From the NCBI RefSeq assembly GCF_013817345.1, contig NZ_JACDCW010000012.1:1-57399 (forward strand): DNA of 57,399 nt, in the 5' to 3' direction. Both the position numbers and the translations under genes were made by a program. The notes under the pieces were generated by a model, which did no database searches, was not told the origin of the DNA, and worked only from the letters and a program-made list of their open reading frames with translations. This document shows, piece after piece, positions 15,270 through 23,350 of the stretch (position 1 is its first letter; each line of letters begins with the position of its first letter). This DNA comes from Methylibium sp. GTDB lineage: Bacteria > Pseudomonadota > Gammaproteobacteria > Burkholderiales > Burkholderiaceae_C.

Positions 15270-15929
15270 TCACGTCGGCTGCTTGACCACGCGCAGATAC
15301 GGCTTCGGCGCCTTCCAGCCGGCCGGGAACAGCTTCTTCGCGTCTTCGTCGGTCACCGAGCCGGCGATGATGACGTCATCGCCCTGCTTCCAGTTGGCCG
15401 GCGTGGCGACCTTGTGCTTGGCGGTTAGCTGCATGGAGTCGAGCGCACGCAGGATCTCGTCGAAGTTGCGCCCGGTGGTCATCGGGTAGGTCATCATCAG
15501 CTTGATCTTCTTGTCGGGGCCGATGACGAAGACCGAGCGCACGGTGGCATTGGTCGCTGCAGTGCGGCCTTCGGACGTGCCGGGCTCTTCGGCCGGCAGC
15601 ATGTTGTAGAGCTTGGCGACCTCGAGCTCGGTGTCGCCGATCATCGGGTACTTGACGGCATGGCCCTGGGTTTCCTCGATGTCGCCGACCCACTTGCCGT
15701 GGCTCTCGACCGGATCGACCGACAGGCCGATCAGCTTGCAGTTGCGCTTGTTGAACTCCGACTCCATGCCCGCCATATAGCCGAGTTCGGTGGTGCAGAC
15801 CGGCGTGAAGTCCTTCGGGTGCGAGAACAGGATCGCCCAGCCGTCGCCGATCCAGTCGTGGAAGCGGATGCTGCCCTGGGTGGTGTTGGCGGTGAAGTCC
15901 GGGGCTGTATCGTTGATGCGTAGTGACAT
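15270..15929 (-). CDS. 1-Cys peroxiredoxin (Prx6 family)
   Basis: A 219-residue thiol peroxidase that reduces hydroperoxides. The peroxidatic Cys45 lies in KDFTPVCTTELG. The long C-terminal domain (PMTTGRNFDEILRALDSMQ...TPANWKQGDDVIIAGSV) is typical of the Prx6 subfamily, which lacks a conserved resolving cysteine. AGGAGC precedes the ATG, which decides the start at 15929. It is the first gene of an operon with the persulfide dioxygenase-rhodanese gene, suggesting a shared role against sulfur-derived or peroxide oxidants. The 213 bp between it and the divergent GGDEF gene must hold both promoters, but I see no clear boxes. Confidence 0.93.
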   Translation of the reverse strand: MSLRINDTAPDFTANTTQGSIRFHDWIGDGWAILFSHPKDFTPVCTTELGYMAGMESEFNKRNCKLIGLSVDPVESHGKWVGDIEETQGHAVKYPMIGDTELEVAKLYNMLPAEEPGTSEGRTAATNATVRSVFVIGPDKKIKLMMTYPMTTGRNFDEILRALDSMQLTAKHKVATPANWKQGDDVIIAGSVTDEDAKKLFPAGWKAPKPYLRVVKQPT

Positions 15930-16142
15930 GGCTGCTCCTAGAGCGATGTGTAAAGGGCCTGACGAAGCGGCGAGACAACTCTGCCGTGGTGCGAATGGCG
16001 CAGTACCGGTCGGGCGCCGCAGGGCTAGGGCATTATTTGCCCTGCTGTCCCACTTGCCAACCGGCAGCCAGCAAGACCACGGCTGGACAACGCCGCGCGA
16101 AGCGCGAGCGCAATGCGGCTTTGAGACGAGGAGCTTCAACGA

Positions 16143-17069
16143 ATGACCGAACCCTGGCGGCTCCTGATCGTCGGCCTGCCACCGAAAGGGCTTGCCGGCT
16201 CTCCGTGGGGCCCGTTCGAGATCGATGCCTGCGGCGATCTGGAGGCCGCTCGCGAACGCCTCGCCGCCCTCCGCTTCGACGGCCTGTTGCTGGTGCTGCC
16301 GGCGGGCGACGAAGCCCGACGCCTGCTTTCCTGGACGGCGCTATCGCAGGCCGTGCAGGGCGCTGCGGTGGTCGTAGCGACTGAGCAGCCCGATGCGGCA
16401 CTCGCCGCCGCGCTGCTCGAGCGAGGCGTGCAGGACGTCGTGGCACTGACCGAAGCTTCGACCGAGTCTCTGGCCCGGGCGATGCACCTCGCGCTGCTTC
16501 GCAAACGCATCGAGTACCAAGCGCGCAGCGCCCATGTGACCGACCTGGCCACCGGGCTGCCGAACCAGACCCAACTGCTGGAACACATGGACCACCTGCT
16601 GGCCCTGCGCGAACGGGAGCCGGCGCCGATGGCCCTGCTGCTGGTGCGCATCGAAGGGCTGGCCACGGCGCAGGCTTCGCTCGGCGCCGCCGCCGCCGGC
16701 GCGCTGCGCCGCAAGCTGGCCGTACGGCTGCGGGCGAGCCTGCGTGCCAGCGACGTGGTGGCCTCGGTGGGCGCTGACGCCTTTGCTGCGCTGCTGGCCT
16801 GGATCGATGCGCCCGAGGCCGCCGAGCGCGTGGCTGCCAAGCTGACGCTGGCCCTGACGGTCCCGCTGCAGATCGGCACCAGCGAGACCGCCGTGGCGGT
16901 GAGCATCGGGATCGCGCACTACCCGGGACACGGCAAGCAAGCGCAGGCCTTGCTGCAACAGGCGTTCGCCCAGGCGGCGGGTGGCACGGCGTTGGGGCGC
17001 GCCGGCTTCGCGAACATCGTGGAACGCGGCATGTCTGCAGCCGCCAACGACGAGGCTCCCCCCGCCTGA
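16143..17069 (+). CDS. degenerate GGDEF-domain protein
   Basis: A 308-residue protein. Residues 5-115 look like a receiver-type alpha/beta domain without the usual phosphoacceptor setting. Residues 130-300 follow the GGDEF fold: DLATGLPN at 134-141 corresponds to DxLTGLPNR, and VSIGIAHYPGHGKQAQALLQQA gives the C-terminal block. The signature itself is GADAF at 210-214 instead of GGDEF, and the inhibitory RxxD is not evident. Cyclic-di-GMP synthesis is therefore unlikely; a binding or scaffold role is more probable. A good ribosome site (GAGGAG) precedes the ATG. Confidence 0.8.
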   Translation: MTEPWRLLIVGLPPKGLAGSPWGPFEIDACGDLEAARERLAALRFDGLLLVLPAGDEARRLLSWTALSQAVQGAAVVVATEQPDAALAAALLERGVQDVVALTEASTESLARAMHLALLRKRIEYQARSAHVTDLATGLPNQTQLLEHMDHLLALREREPAPMALLLVRIEGLATAQASLGAAAAGALRRKLAVRLRASLRASDVVASVGADAFAALLAWIDAPEAAERVAAKLTLALTVPLQIGTSETAVAVSIGIAHYPGHGKQAQALLQQAFAQAAGGTALGRAGFANIVERGMSAAANDEAPPA

Positions 17070-17113
17070 GCGGCGCCTTGCTGCGCGAGCTCAGGAAAAA
17101 GGCAGGCGATGCA

Positions 17114-18598
17114 TCAGGCCTTGTGCTGGATATCGCCCAGGCACAGGTACTTGATCTCGATGTAGTCGTCGATGCCGTGGTGCGAACCTTCGCGTCCCAA
17201 CCCCGACTGCTTGACCCCGCCGAACGGCACTTCGGCCGTCGAGATCAGACCGGTGTTGACGCCGACCATGCCGTACTCCAGCGCCTCGCCAACCCGAAAG
17301 ATGCGGCCGATGTCGCGGCTGTAGAAGTAACTCGCCAAACCGAACTCGGTGTCGTTGGCCATGGCGATCGCTTCGGCTTCCGTCTTGAAGCGAAACACCG
17401 GAGCCACCGGCCCGAAGGTTTCCTCGCGGGCGCACAGCATCTCGCTCGTCGCCTCGGCCAGCACTGTCGGCGCGTAAAAGCGCTCGCCGATGCGCTGGCC
17501 GCCGATGACGAGCTTGGCACCCTTGCCGAGCGCGTCGGCGACGTGGCGCTCGACCTTGTCCAGCGCCGGCGCGTCGATCATCGGCCCTTGCTGGATGCCC
17601 GCCTCGAAGCCGTTGCCGACCTTGATGGCCTCGGCCTTCTCGGCGAGCTTGGCGACGAAGGCGTCGTACACGCCGTCCTGCACGTAGAGCCGGTTGGCGC
17701 ACACGCAGGTCTGGCCGGCGTTGCGGTACTTGCTGGTCATCGCGCCCTCGACGGCGCTGTCGATGTCGGCATCGTCGAAGACGATGAAGGGCGCGTTGCC
17801 GCCGAGTTCGAGCGAAAGCTTCTTGATGGTCGGTGCGCACTGCTGCATGAGGATGCGGCCGACTTCGGTGGAGCCGGTGAAGCTGAGGTGGCGCACCGTA
17901 TCGCTCGAGCACAGGATCTTGCCGATGTCGATCGAGCGCTCGGCATCTGCGGTCACGATATTGAGCACGCCCGCCGGCATTCCCGCCCGTTGCGCCAGTT
18001 CGGCGACTGCCAGCGCCGAGAGCGGCGTCTGCTCGGCCGGCTTGATGACGACCGGGCAGCCCGCGGCCAGCGCCGGCGCGACCTTGCGCGTGATCATCGC
18101 GATCGGAAAATTCCACGGCGTGATCGCCGCGGCCACGCCCATGGCCTGCTTGAGCACGAGGTAGCGCTTGTTGTTGTCGGTGGTCGGCACCGTCTCGCCG
18201 TATACGCGCTTGGCTTCCTCGGCGAACCATTCGAGGAAGCTCGCGCCGTAGGTCACTTCGCCCTTGGCCTCGGCCAGCGGCTTGCCTTGCTCCGCGGTCA
18301 TGATCCGCGCCAGATCGTCTGCATGCTGGTGCAGCAGATGGAACCACTTCATCAGGACGGCGCCGCGCTCCTTGGCGGTCTTGGCGCGCCATGCAGGCCA
18401 GGCGGCCGCTGCGGCGGCGAGCGCCGTCTCGGTCTCGGCCGCGCCGAGGTTGGCGACTTGGGCGAGCTCCTGACCGGTCGCCGGGTCGTTGACTGCGAAT
18501 CGGGAGCCGCTGCTCACCCATTCGCCGCCGATCAGCGAATCGGTCTTGAGCAGCGACGGATCGGCGAGAGCGGCGAGAGGCGAAGTTTTTGTGTCCAT
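17114..18598 (-). CDS. gabD: succinate-semialdehyde dehydrogenase
   Basis: Oxidises succinate semialdehyde to succinate with NADP+, closing the GABA shunt. At 494 residues the length is normal for GabD. ITPWNFPIAMITRK, FTGSTEVGR, the general base Glu265 in LELGGNAPF and nucleophile Cys298 in NAGQTCVCANR are all in place. The specific features YRNAGQTCVCANRLYVQ and the C-terminal GVKQSGLGREGSHHGIDDY match GabD better than other aldehyde dehydrogenases. GGAGAAA precedes the ATG. It stands alone, converging with the GGDEF gene, with no gabT nearby; a related semialdehyde remains possible as substrate. Confidence 0.9.
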   Translation of the reverse strand: MDTKTSPLAALADPSLLKTDSLIGGEWVSSGSRFAVNDPATGQELAQVANLGAAETETALAAAAAAWPAWRAKTAKERGAVLMKWFHLLHQHADDLARIMTAEQGKPLAEAKGEVTYGASFLEWFAEEAKRVYGETVPTTDNNKRYLVLKQAMGVAAAITPWNFPIAMITRKVAPALAAGCPVVIKPAEQTPLSALAVAELAQRAGMPAGVLNIVTADAERSIDIGKILCSSDTVRHLSFTGSTEVGRILMQQCAPTIKKLSLELGGNAPFIVFDDADIDSAVEGAMTSKYRNAGQTCVCANRLYVQDGVYDAFVAKLAEKAEAIKVGNGFEAGIQQGPMIDAPALDKVERHVADALGKGAKLVIGGQRIGERFYAPTVLAEATSEMLCAREETFGPVAPVFRFKTEAEAIAMANDTEFGLASYFYSRDIGRIFRVGEALEYGMVGVNTGLISTAEVPFGGVKQSGLGREGSHHGIDDYIEIKYLCLGDIQHKA

Positions 18599-18671
18599 GA
18601 ACGAGTTTCTCCTTGTGTCGAATCACTGTAGCGTGCGGCATGGACCCGCCACGACAGGGGGGCGAAATGGA

Positions 18672-18697
18672 TAAAATTTGGTCGTTCCAACCAAAAT
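18672..18697 (+). promoter_or_regulatory. promoter -10 and operator-like dyad of the toxin-antitoxin operon
   Basis: TAAAAT (18672-18677) is a plausible -10 box. TTTGGT and ACCAAA (18677-18682, 18690-18695) form an inverted repeat around 7 bases directly over the expected start of transcription. Phd/YefM antitoxins normally repress their own operon through such palindromes. The -35 box is not clear. Confidence 0.5.
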
Positions 18698-18706
18698 CAT
18701 GCCCCA

Positions 18707-18955
18707 ATGACCACCCAGACCATCGGCTTGTTCGAGGCCAAGACTCATCTGTCGGAAGTGGTCGCTCGTGTCGAAGCCGGTGAGGAGGTGGTGATCACCC
18801 GGCACAACCGTCCCGTCGCCAAGATCGTGCCGATCGTTTCCTCCGACCACGACCCTGAGGCACGACGCGCCGCCGTCAACGCGCTACTGCGATCGGCACG
18901 CGGGCGCAAGCTCGGGCTGGACCGGGAAGCGCTGAGCGAGGACGGTCGACGGTGA
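18707..18955 (+). CDS. Phd/YefM-type antitoxin
   Basis: An 82-residue antitoxin. The N-terminal DNA-binding part, IGLFEAKTHLSEVVARVEAGEEVVITRHNRPVAKIVP, is the Phd/YefM signature. The C-terminal tail (about 50-82) is the charged segment expected to cover the toxin. It should neutralise the downstream PIN toxin and autoregulate through the dyad just upstream. The stop overlaps the toxin GTG start (GTGA at 18952), giving coupled synthesis. Confidence 0.92.
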   Translation: MTTQTIGLFEAKTHLSEVVARVEAGEEVVITRHNRPVAKIVPIVSSDHDPEARRAAVNALLRSARGRKLGLDREALSEDGRR

Positions 18956-19389
18956 GCGTGGCGGGGTTCGTGCTCGACAGCTCGGTCGCCCTCGGCGCCT
19001 TTTTCGAGGACGAGCAGGACGCCTACTCGCTCGCGGTGTGGCGTTCGCTCGACGAAGCGCGGGCCTTCGTGCCAGCGCTGTGGCACCTGGAGATGGGCAG
19101 TATCCTGTCGCGGGCGCTCAAGGCCGGTCGTATCACGACGCAGGCGGTGGAAGAAAGCTGGTCGCGCATCGAGGTCGTGTCCCTGCAGTCGATCGCGGTT
19201 CCCGGCGATGGCCGACACTGGACGCAGCGGGCCGGCGATTGGGGCCTGTCGGCCTTTGATGCCTGCTACCTCGATCTCGCCCAACGCCAGCGTCTGCCGC
19301 TCGCCACGAAAGACCGCCAACTGATCGCGGTCGCACGCCGCATCGGTGTTCCCCTCTACCTTGCCTCCCTAGTCGAGAGCCGCGCATGA
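18952..19389 (+). CDS. PIN-domain toxin ribonuclease (VapC family)
   Basis: A 145-residue PIN-domain RNase, the toxin of the pair. The acidic metal-binding residues are Asp9 in FVLDSSVAL, Glu47 in LWHLEMGS, Asp103 in [11 protein letters not shown] and Asp121 in LATKDRQL, so the catalytic set is complete. VapC enzymes cut tRNAs or rRNA; the target here cannot be read from sequence. The start is GTG within the antitoxin stop. Its own TGA overlaps the ATG of alaS (ATGA at 19386), placing a toxin-antitoxin module in the same transcript as an essential tRNA synthetase. Confidence 0.93.
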   Translation: MSVAGFVLDSSVALGAFFEDEQDAYSLAVWRSLDEARAFVPALWHLEMGSILSRALKAGRITTQAVEESWSRIEVVSLQSIAVPGDGRHWTQRAGDWGLSAFDACYLDLAQRQRLPLATKDRQLIAVARRIGVPLYLASLVESRA

Positions 19390-22100
19390 AAGCCTCCGAG
19401 ATCCGCTCCACCTTCCTGCAGTTCTTCGCGTCCAAGGGCCACCAGGTCGTGGCCTCGTCGCCCGTGGTGCCGGGCGACGACCCGACGCTGCTGTTCACCA
19501 ACGCCGGCATGAACCAGTTCAAGGACGTGTTCCTCGGCTTCGACAAGCGGGCCTACGCGCGCGCCACCACGGCGCAAAAGTGCATCCGCGCCGGCGGCAA
19601 GCACAACGATCTGGAGAACGTGGGCTACACCGCACGCCACCACACCTTCTTCGAGATGCTCGGCAACTTCAGCTTCGGCGATTACTTCAAGAAGGAGGCG
19701 ATCGCATTTGCGTGGGAGCTTCTGACCGAGGTCTACAAGCTGCCGGCGGACAATCTTTGGGTCACGGTTTACGCCGAAGACGACGAGGCCTACGAGATCT
19801 GGAACAAGCAGATCGGCGTGCCCGCCGAGCGCATCGTGCGCATCGGCGACAACAAGGGGGCGCGCTATGCGTCCGACAACTTCTGGATGATGGGCGACAC
19901 GGGCCCCTGCGGTCCCTGCACCGAAATCTTCTACGACCACGGCCCCGAAATCGCCGGCGGCCCGCCGGGATCGCCCGAGGAAGACGGCGACCGCTACATC
20001 GAGATCTGGAACAACGTGTTCATGCAGTTCAACCGCGACGAAGCGGGCGTGATGCACAAGCTGCCGAAGCCGAGCGTGGACACCGGCATGGGTCTGGAGC
20101 GCCTAACGGCGGTGCTGCAGCGCGTGCATTCGAACTACGAGATCGATCTGTTCGTCACCTTGCTGGGCGCGGCCAAGAAGGCGGTCGATGCGGCGGGGGC
20201 CAGGGATTGCGACGCCGACGCGCCCTCGCTGAAGGTGATCGCCGATCACATCCGTGCCTGCAGCTTCACGGTGGTCGATGGCGTGATCCCGGGCAACGAG
20301 GGCCGCGGCTATGTGCTTCGCCGCATCACACGCCGCGCGATCCGCCACGGCTACAAGCTCGGTGCGCGCAAGCCCTTCTTTCACGCGCTGGTCGCCGGAC
20401 TGGTCGGCGAGATGGGCGATGCCTATCCGGAGCTGCGGCGCGACGAGGCCCGCGTGACCGAAGTGCTCCGGCAGGAAGAGGAGCGTTTCTTTCAGACCAT
20501 CGCCAATGGCATGGAGATCCTCGAAGCGGCCCTGGCTTCACTCCCTCTCCCGCACGCGGGAGAGGGCGGGGGTGAGGGTCGTGCAGGGCAGAACCACCCT
20601 CACCCCAACCCTCTCCCGCGTGCGGGAGAGGGAGCCGTTCTTTCCGGCGAATTGGCCTTCAAGCTCCACGACACCTTCGGCTTCCCGCTCGACCTGACCG
20701 CCGACGTCTGCCGCGAGCGCGGCGTGACAGTCGATACCGCCGGCTTCGATTCGGCCATGAAGCGCCAGCGCGAACAAGCTCGCGCGGCCGGCAAGTTCAA
20801 GATGGCGCAGGGACTGGAATACAGCGGCGCAGCGTCCACCTTCCACGGCTACGAAGCGCTGCTCCATGAGCAGGCCGCCGTGACGGCCATCTACGTGGAA
20901 GGCGTGTCCGTGCCTGGCGCCAGGGCCGGCGACGACGCGGTCGTGGTGCTCGACCACACGCCCTTCTACGCGGAGAGCGGCGGCCAGGTCGGCGACAGCG
21001 GCGAGCTGCGCAACGCCAGCTCGCGCATGTTGGTGGAAGACACGCAGAAGATCCAGGCCGAGGTCTTCGGCCATCACGGCCGCGTCGTCGAGGGCGAGAT
21101 CAAGGTCGGCGACGTGCTGCATGCCCTCGTCGATGCCGAGTTGCGCGCCAAGACCGTGCGCAACCACAGCGTCACCCACCTGATGCACAAGGCGCTGCGC
21201 GAGGTGCTCGGCAGCCATGTGCAACAAAAGGGCTCGCTGGTCAACGCCGAGCGCACCCGTTTCGACTTCGCCCACAACGCGCCGATGACGGGCGAGCAGA
21301 TCCGCAAGGTCGAGTCCATCGTCAACGCCGAGGTGCTGGCCAATGCGCCCGCCGAGGCGCGCGTACTGCCCATCGAAGAGGCGCAGAAACTCGGCGCGAT
21401 GATGCTGTTCGGCGAGAAGTACGGCGACCAGGTGCGCGTGCTCGACATCGGCACGAGCCGCGAACTCTGCGGCGGCACGCACGTGCAGCGCACCGGCGAC
21501 ATCGGCCTGTTCAAGGTGGTGGCGGAAGGCGGCGTGGCGGCCGGCATTCGCCGCATCGAGGCGATCACCGGCGACAACGCGTTGGCTTACCTGCAGTCGC
21601 TCGAAGCCACCGTCAACGGCATCGCCGGCACCTTGAAGGCCGCGCCGGCCGAGGTGCCGGGGCGCGTGGCGCAGGTGCTAAGCGAAGTGCGCGCGCTCGA
21701 GCGTGAACTGGCCGTGCTCAAGGGCAAGCTGGCGTCATCGCGGGGTGACGAATTGCTTGCCCAGGCAATCGACGTGGGCGGCATCCAGGTACTCGCCGCG
21801 CAACTCGACGGGGCAGATGCGAAGTCATTGCGTGACACGCTCGATCAGCTCAAGAACAAGCTGAAGAGTGCGGCGATCGTGCTGGCCTCGGTGGACGGTG
21901 GCAAGGTGCAGCTTGCGGCCGGCGTGACGGCCGATCGGATGGGCACCATCAAGGCCGGCGAACTCGTCAACTTCGTCGCGCAGCAGGTCGGGGGCAAGGG
22001 CGGTGGCAAGCCGGATCTGGCCATGGCCGGGGGCAGCGAGCCGGCCAAGCTCGGCGCTGCGCTGGCGTCGGTGGTCGGCTGGGTGGGTGAGCGGGTCTAG
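19386..22100 (+). CDS. alaS: alanine--tRNA ligase with an in-frame REP insertion
   Basis: Charges tRNA-Ala with alanine and edits mischarged Ser/Gly. The 904 residues run from the class II catalytic core ([38 protein letters not shown]), through the editing domain with [11 protein letters not shown] and [14 protein letters not shown] (zinc site), to the C-terminal domain. About 31 residues at 386-416 ([13 protein letters not shown]...[10 protein letters not shown]) are translation of a REP-like palindrome pair. They sit between EILEAALA and [15 protein letters not shown], which are adjacent in orthologues. The extra length over the usual 875 or so is accounted for by this insert. The start overlaps the toxin stop. 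Confidence 0.96.
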   Translation: MKASEIRSTFLQFFASKGHQVVASSPVVPGDDPTLLFTNAGMNQFKDVFLGFDKRAYARATTAQKCIRAGGKHNDLENVGYTARHHTFFEMLGNFSFGDYFKKEAIAFAWELLTEVYKLPADNLWVTVYAEDDEAYEIWNKQIGVPAERIVRIGDNKGARYASDNFWMMGDTGPCGPCTEIFYDHGPEIAGGPPGSPEEDGDRYIEIWNNVFMQFNRDEAGVMHKLPKPSVDTGMGLERLTAVLQRVHSNYEIDLFVTLLGAAKKAVDAAGARDCDADAPSLKVIADHIRACSFTVVDGVIPGNEGRGYVLRRITRRAIRHGYKLGARKPFFHALVAGLVGEMGDAYPELRRDEARVTEVLRQEEERFFQTIANGMEILEAALASLPLPHAGEGGGEGRAGQNHPHPNPLPRAGEGAVLSGELAFKLHDTFGFPLDLTADVCRERGVTVDTAGFDSAMKRQREQARAAGKFKMAQGLEYSGAASTFHGYEALLHEQAAVTAIYVEGVSVPGARAGDDAVVVLDHTPFYAESGGQVGDSGELRNASSRMLVEDTQKIQAEVFGHHGRVVEGEIKVGDVLHALVDAELRAKTVRNHSVTHLMHKALREVLGSHVQQKGSLVNAERTRFDFAHNAPMTGEQIRKVESIVNAEVLANAPAEARVLPIEEAQKLGAMMLFGEKYGDQVRVLDIGTSRELCGGTHVQRTGDIGLFKVVAEGGVAAGIRRIEAITGDNALAYLQSLEATVNGIAGTLKAAPAEVPGRVAQVLSEVRALERELAVLKGKLASSRGDELLAQAIDVGGIQVLAAQLDGADAKSLRDTLDQLKNKLKSAAIVLASVDGGKVQLAAGVTADRMGTIKAGELVNFVAQQVGGKGGGKPDLAMAGGSEPAKLGAALASVVGWVGERV
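20543..20632. repeat. REP-like palindrome pair inside alaS
   Basis: Two perfect hairpins, CCCTCTCCCGC-AC-GCGGGAGAGGG (20543-20566) and the same arms with loop GT (20609-20632), lie in mirror orientation. Between them GGGGTGAGGGT (20569-20579) and ACCCTCACCCC (20596-20606) are also inverted, so the whole unit is one nested inverted repeat. This is REPIN-type architecture. The length keeps the alaS reading frame open. Confidence 0.92.
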
Positions 22101-22145
22101 GATAAAAACCGAGCTTGCCGAAACGATTGTTGCAGGGTGTTGGCT

Positions 22146-22236
22146 CCTTCTCCCGCTTGCGGGAGAAGGCAGGGGAGGAGGGTGCTCCGCGCGATGCCGC
22201 CCCTCACCCCAACCCTCTCCCGCAAGCGGGAGAGGG
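22146..22236. repeat. second REP-like palindrome pair between alaS and mltB
   Basis: Hairpins CCTTCTCCCGC-TT-GCGGGAGAAGG (22146-22169) and CCCTCTCCCGC-AA-GCGGGAGAGGG (22213-22236), with CCCTCACCCCAA next to the right one. It is the same family as the element in alaS but with a diverged left hairpin. It fills most of the 164-bp convergent gap and may also end transcription from both sides. Confidence 0.9.
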
Positions 22237-22264
22237 AGCCGACTGGGCTGCACGGCCGCGACGC

Positions 22265-23350
22265 TCAGCGAGTCGCTTCGACCACAGTCCCGATGGCCCG
22301 CCCCAGCTCGATCACGGCCAGCGCGTAGTAGCTCGACTGGTTGTAGCGCGTGATCGCGTAGAAGTTCTGCGTGCCGGCCACGTAGCTTGGCGGGTCATCG
22401 CCGTTGTGCACTTCGACCAATGCCAGCGGGCCTTGGTGCGCGCGGCCAGCGGCGTCGAGTGCTGCGCCGCGTTCGGTGAATTCCGCCGCACTGAAGCTCG
22501 GCAGGATGTCGGGTGCCAGCAGGACCCTGCGGTTGCTCTCCTCGACCGGCACGTTCACACCGTAGTGCGTGTTCATGCCGGGCTGCCAGCCGAACTCGGC
22601 CAGATAGTTGGCCACCGAGCCGATCACATCGGTCGGGCTGCCGTGAAGGTCGGTGCGGCCGTCGCCATCGAAGTCGACCGCGTAGTAGAGGATCGAACTC
22701 GGCATGAACTGCGGCATGCCGCTCGCCCCCGCATAACTGCCGAGCACCGACAGCGGATCGATGTCCCGGCTGCGGCAAAGCAGCAGGTAGTGCTCGAGTT
22801 CGCTGCGGAAGTAGCCGCTGCGGTCGCGCCGGGCCTCTTTCGGGAAATCGAAGCTCAGCGTCGCCAGCGCGTCGAGCACGCGGTAGCTGCCCATGTGGCG
22901 GCCATACAGCGTTTCGACGCCGACGATGCCGACCACGATCTCGGCCGGCACGCCCCAGCGCGCCTCGGCTTCGCGCAAGGCAGGCTCGTTGTCGCGCCAG
23001 AACTGGACCCCGGCGCGGATGCGCACCGGCTCGACGAAGCGCGCGCGGTAAGCGGCCCAGTTCCTCGCCGTGCCGGGCGTTGTCGGCGGCGGGGCAATCA
23101 GCCGCGCCACGCTGGGCTCGTAGCGTGCCTTCGCCAGGGTGGCTTCGACCCAGGCGGGATCCAGCCCGCGGCGCTCGGAGATGCCGGCGGCCATTGCCGG
23201 CAGCTCGCTGCGCGCACCGTAGCTCGTGCTGTCGCTGGTCTGTGGCGCCTGCACTGCGCGCGGGCCATCGACACCGGCCGCGCAGGCCGTCGCCGCAAGG
23301 CACACGAGACAGGCGGCCAGTGCGGCGGGCGGAAAGACGGTTCGGGTCAT
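22265..23350 (-). CDS. mltB: lytic murein transglycosylase B
   Basis: Cleaves the peptidoglycan glycan strand, forming 1,6-anhydromuramyl ends. The 361-residue product has an N-terminal signal sequence (residues 1-24) with a weak lipobox-like ATAC. The MltB/SLT core has catalytic Glu146 in GIVGVETLYGRHMG, then SGYFRSELEHYLLL, GSYAGASGMPQFMPSS and the VDFDGDGRTDL loop. The ATG at 23350 overlaps the stop of the upstream transglutaminase gene by 4 bases. It is therefore the last gene of the moxR-DUF58-tgpA-mltB operon. Confidence 0.92.
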   Translation of the reverse strand: MTRTVFPPAALAACLVCLAATACAAGVDGPRAVQAPQTSDSTSYGARSELPAMAAGISERRGLDPAWVEATLAKARYEPSVARLIAPPPTTPGTARNWAAYRARFVEPVRIRAGVQFWRDNEPALREAEARWGVPAEIVVGIVGVETLYGRHMGSYRVLDALATLSFDFPKEARRDRSGYFRSELEHYLLLCRSRDIDPLSVLGSYAGASGMPQFMPSSILYYAVDFDGDGRTDLHGSPTDVIGSVANYLAEFGWQPGMNTHYGVNVPVEESNRRVLLAPDILPSFSAAEFTERGAALDAAGRAHQGPLALVEVHNGDDPPSYVAGTQNFYAITRYNQSSYYALAVIELGRAIGTVVEATR

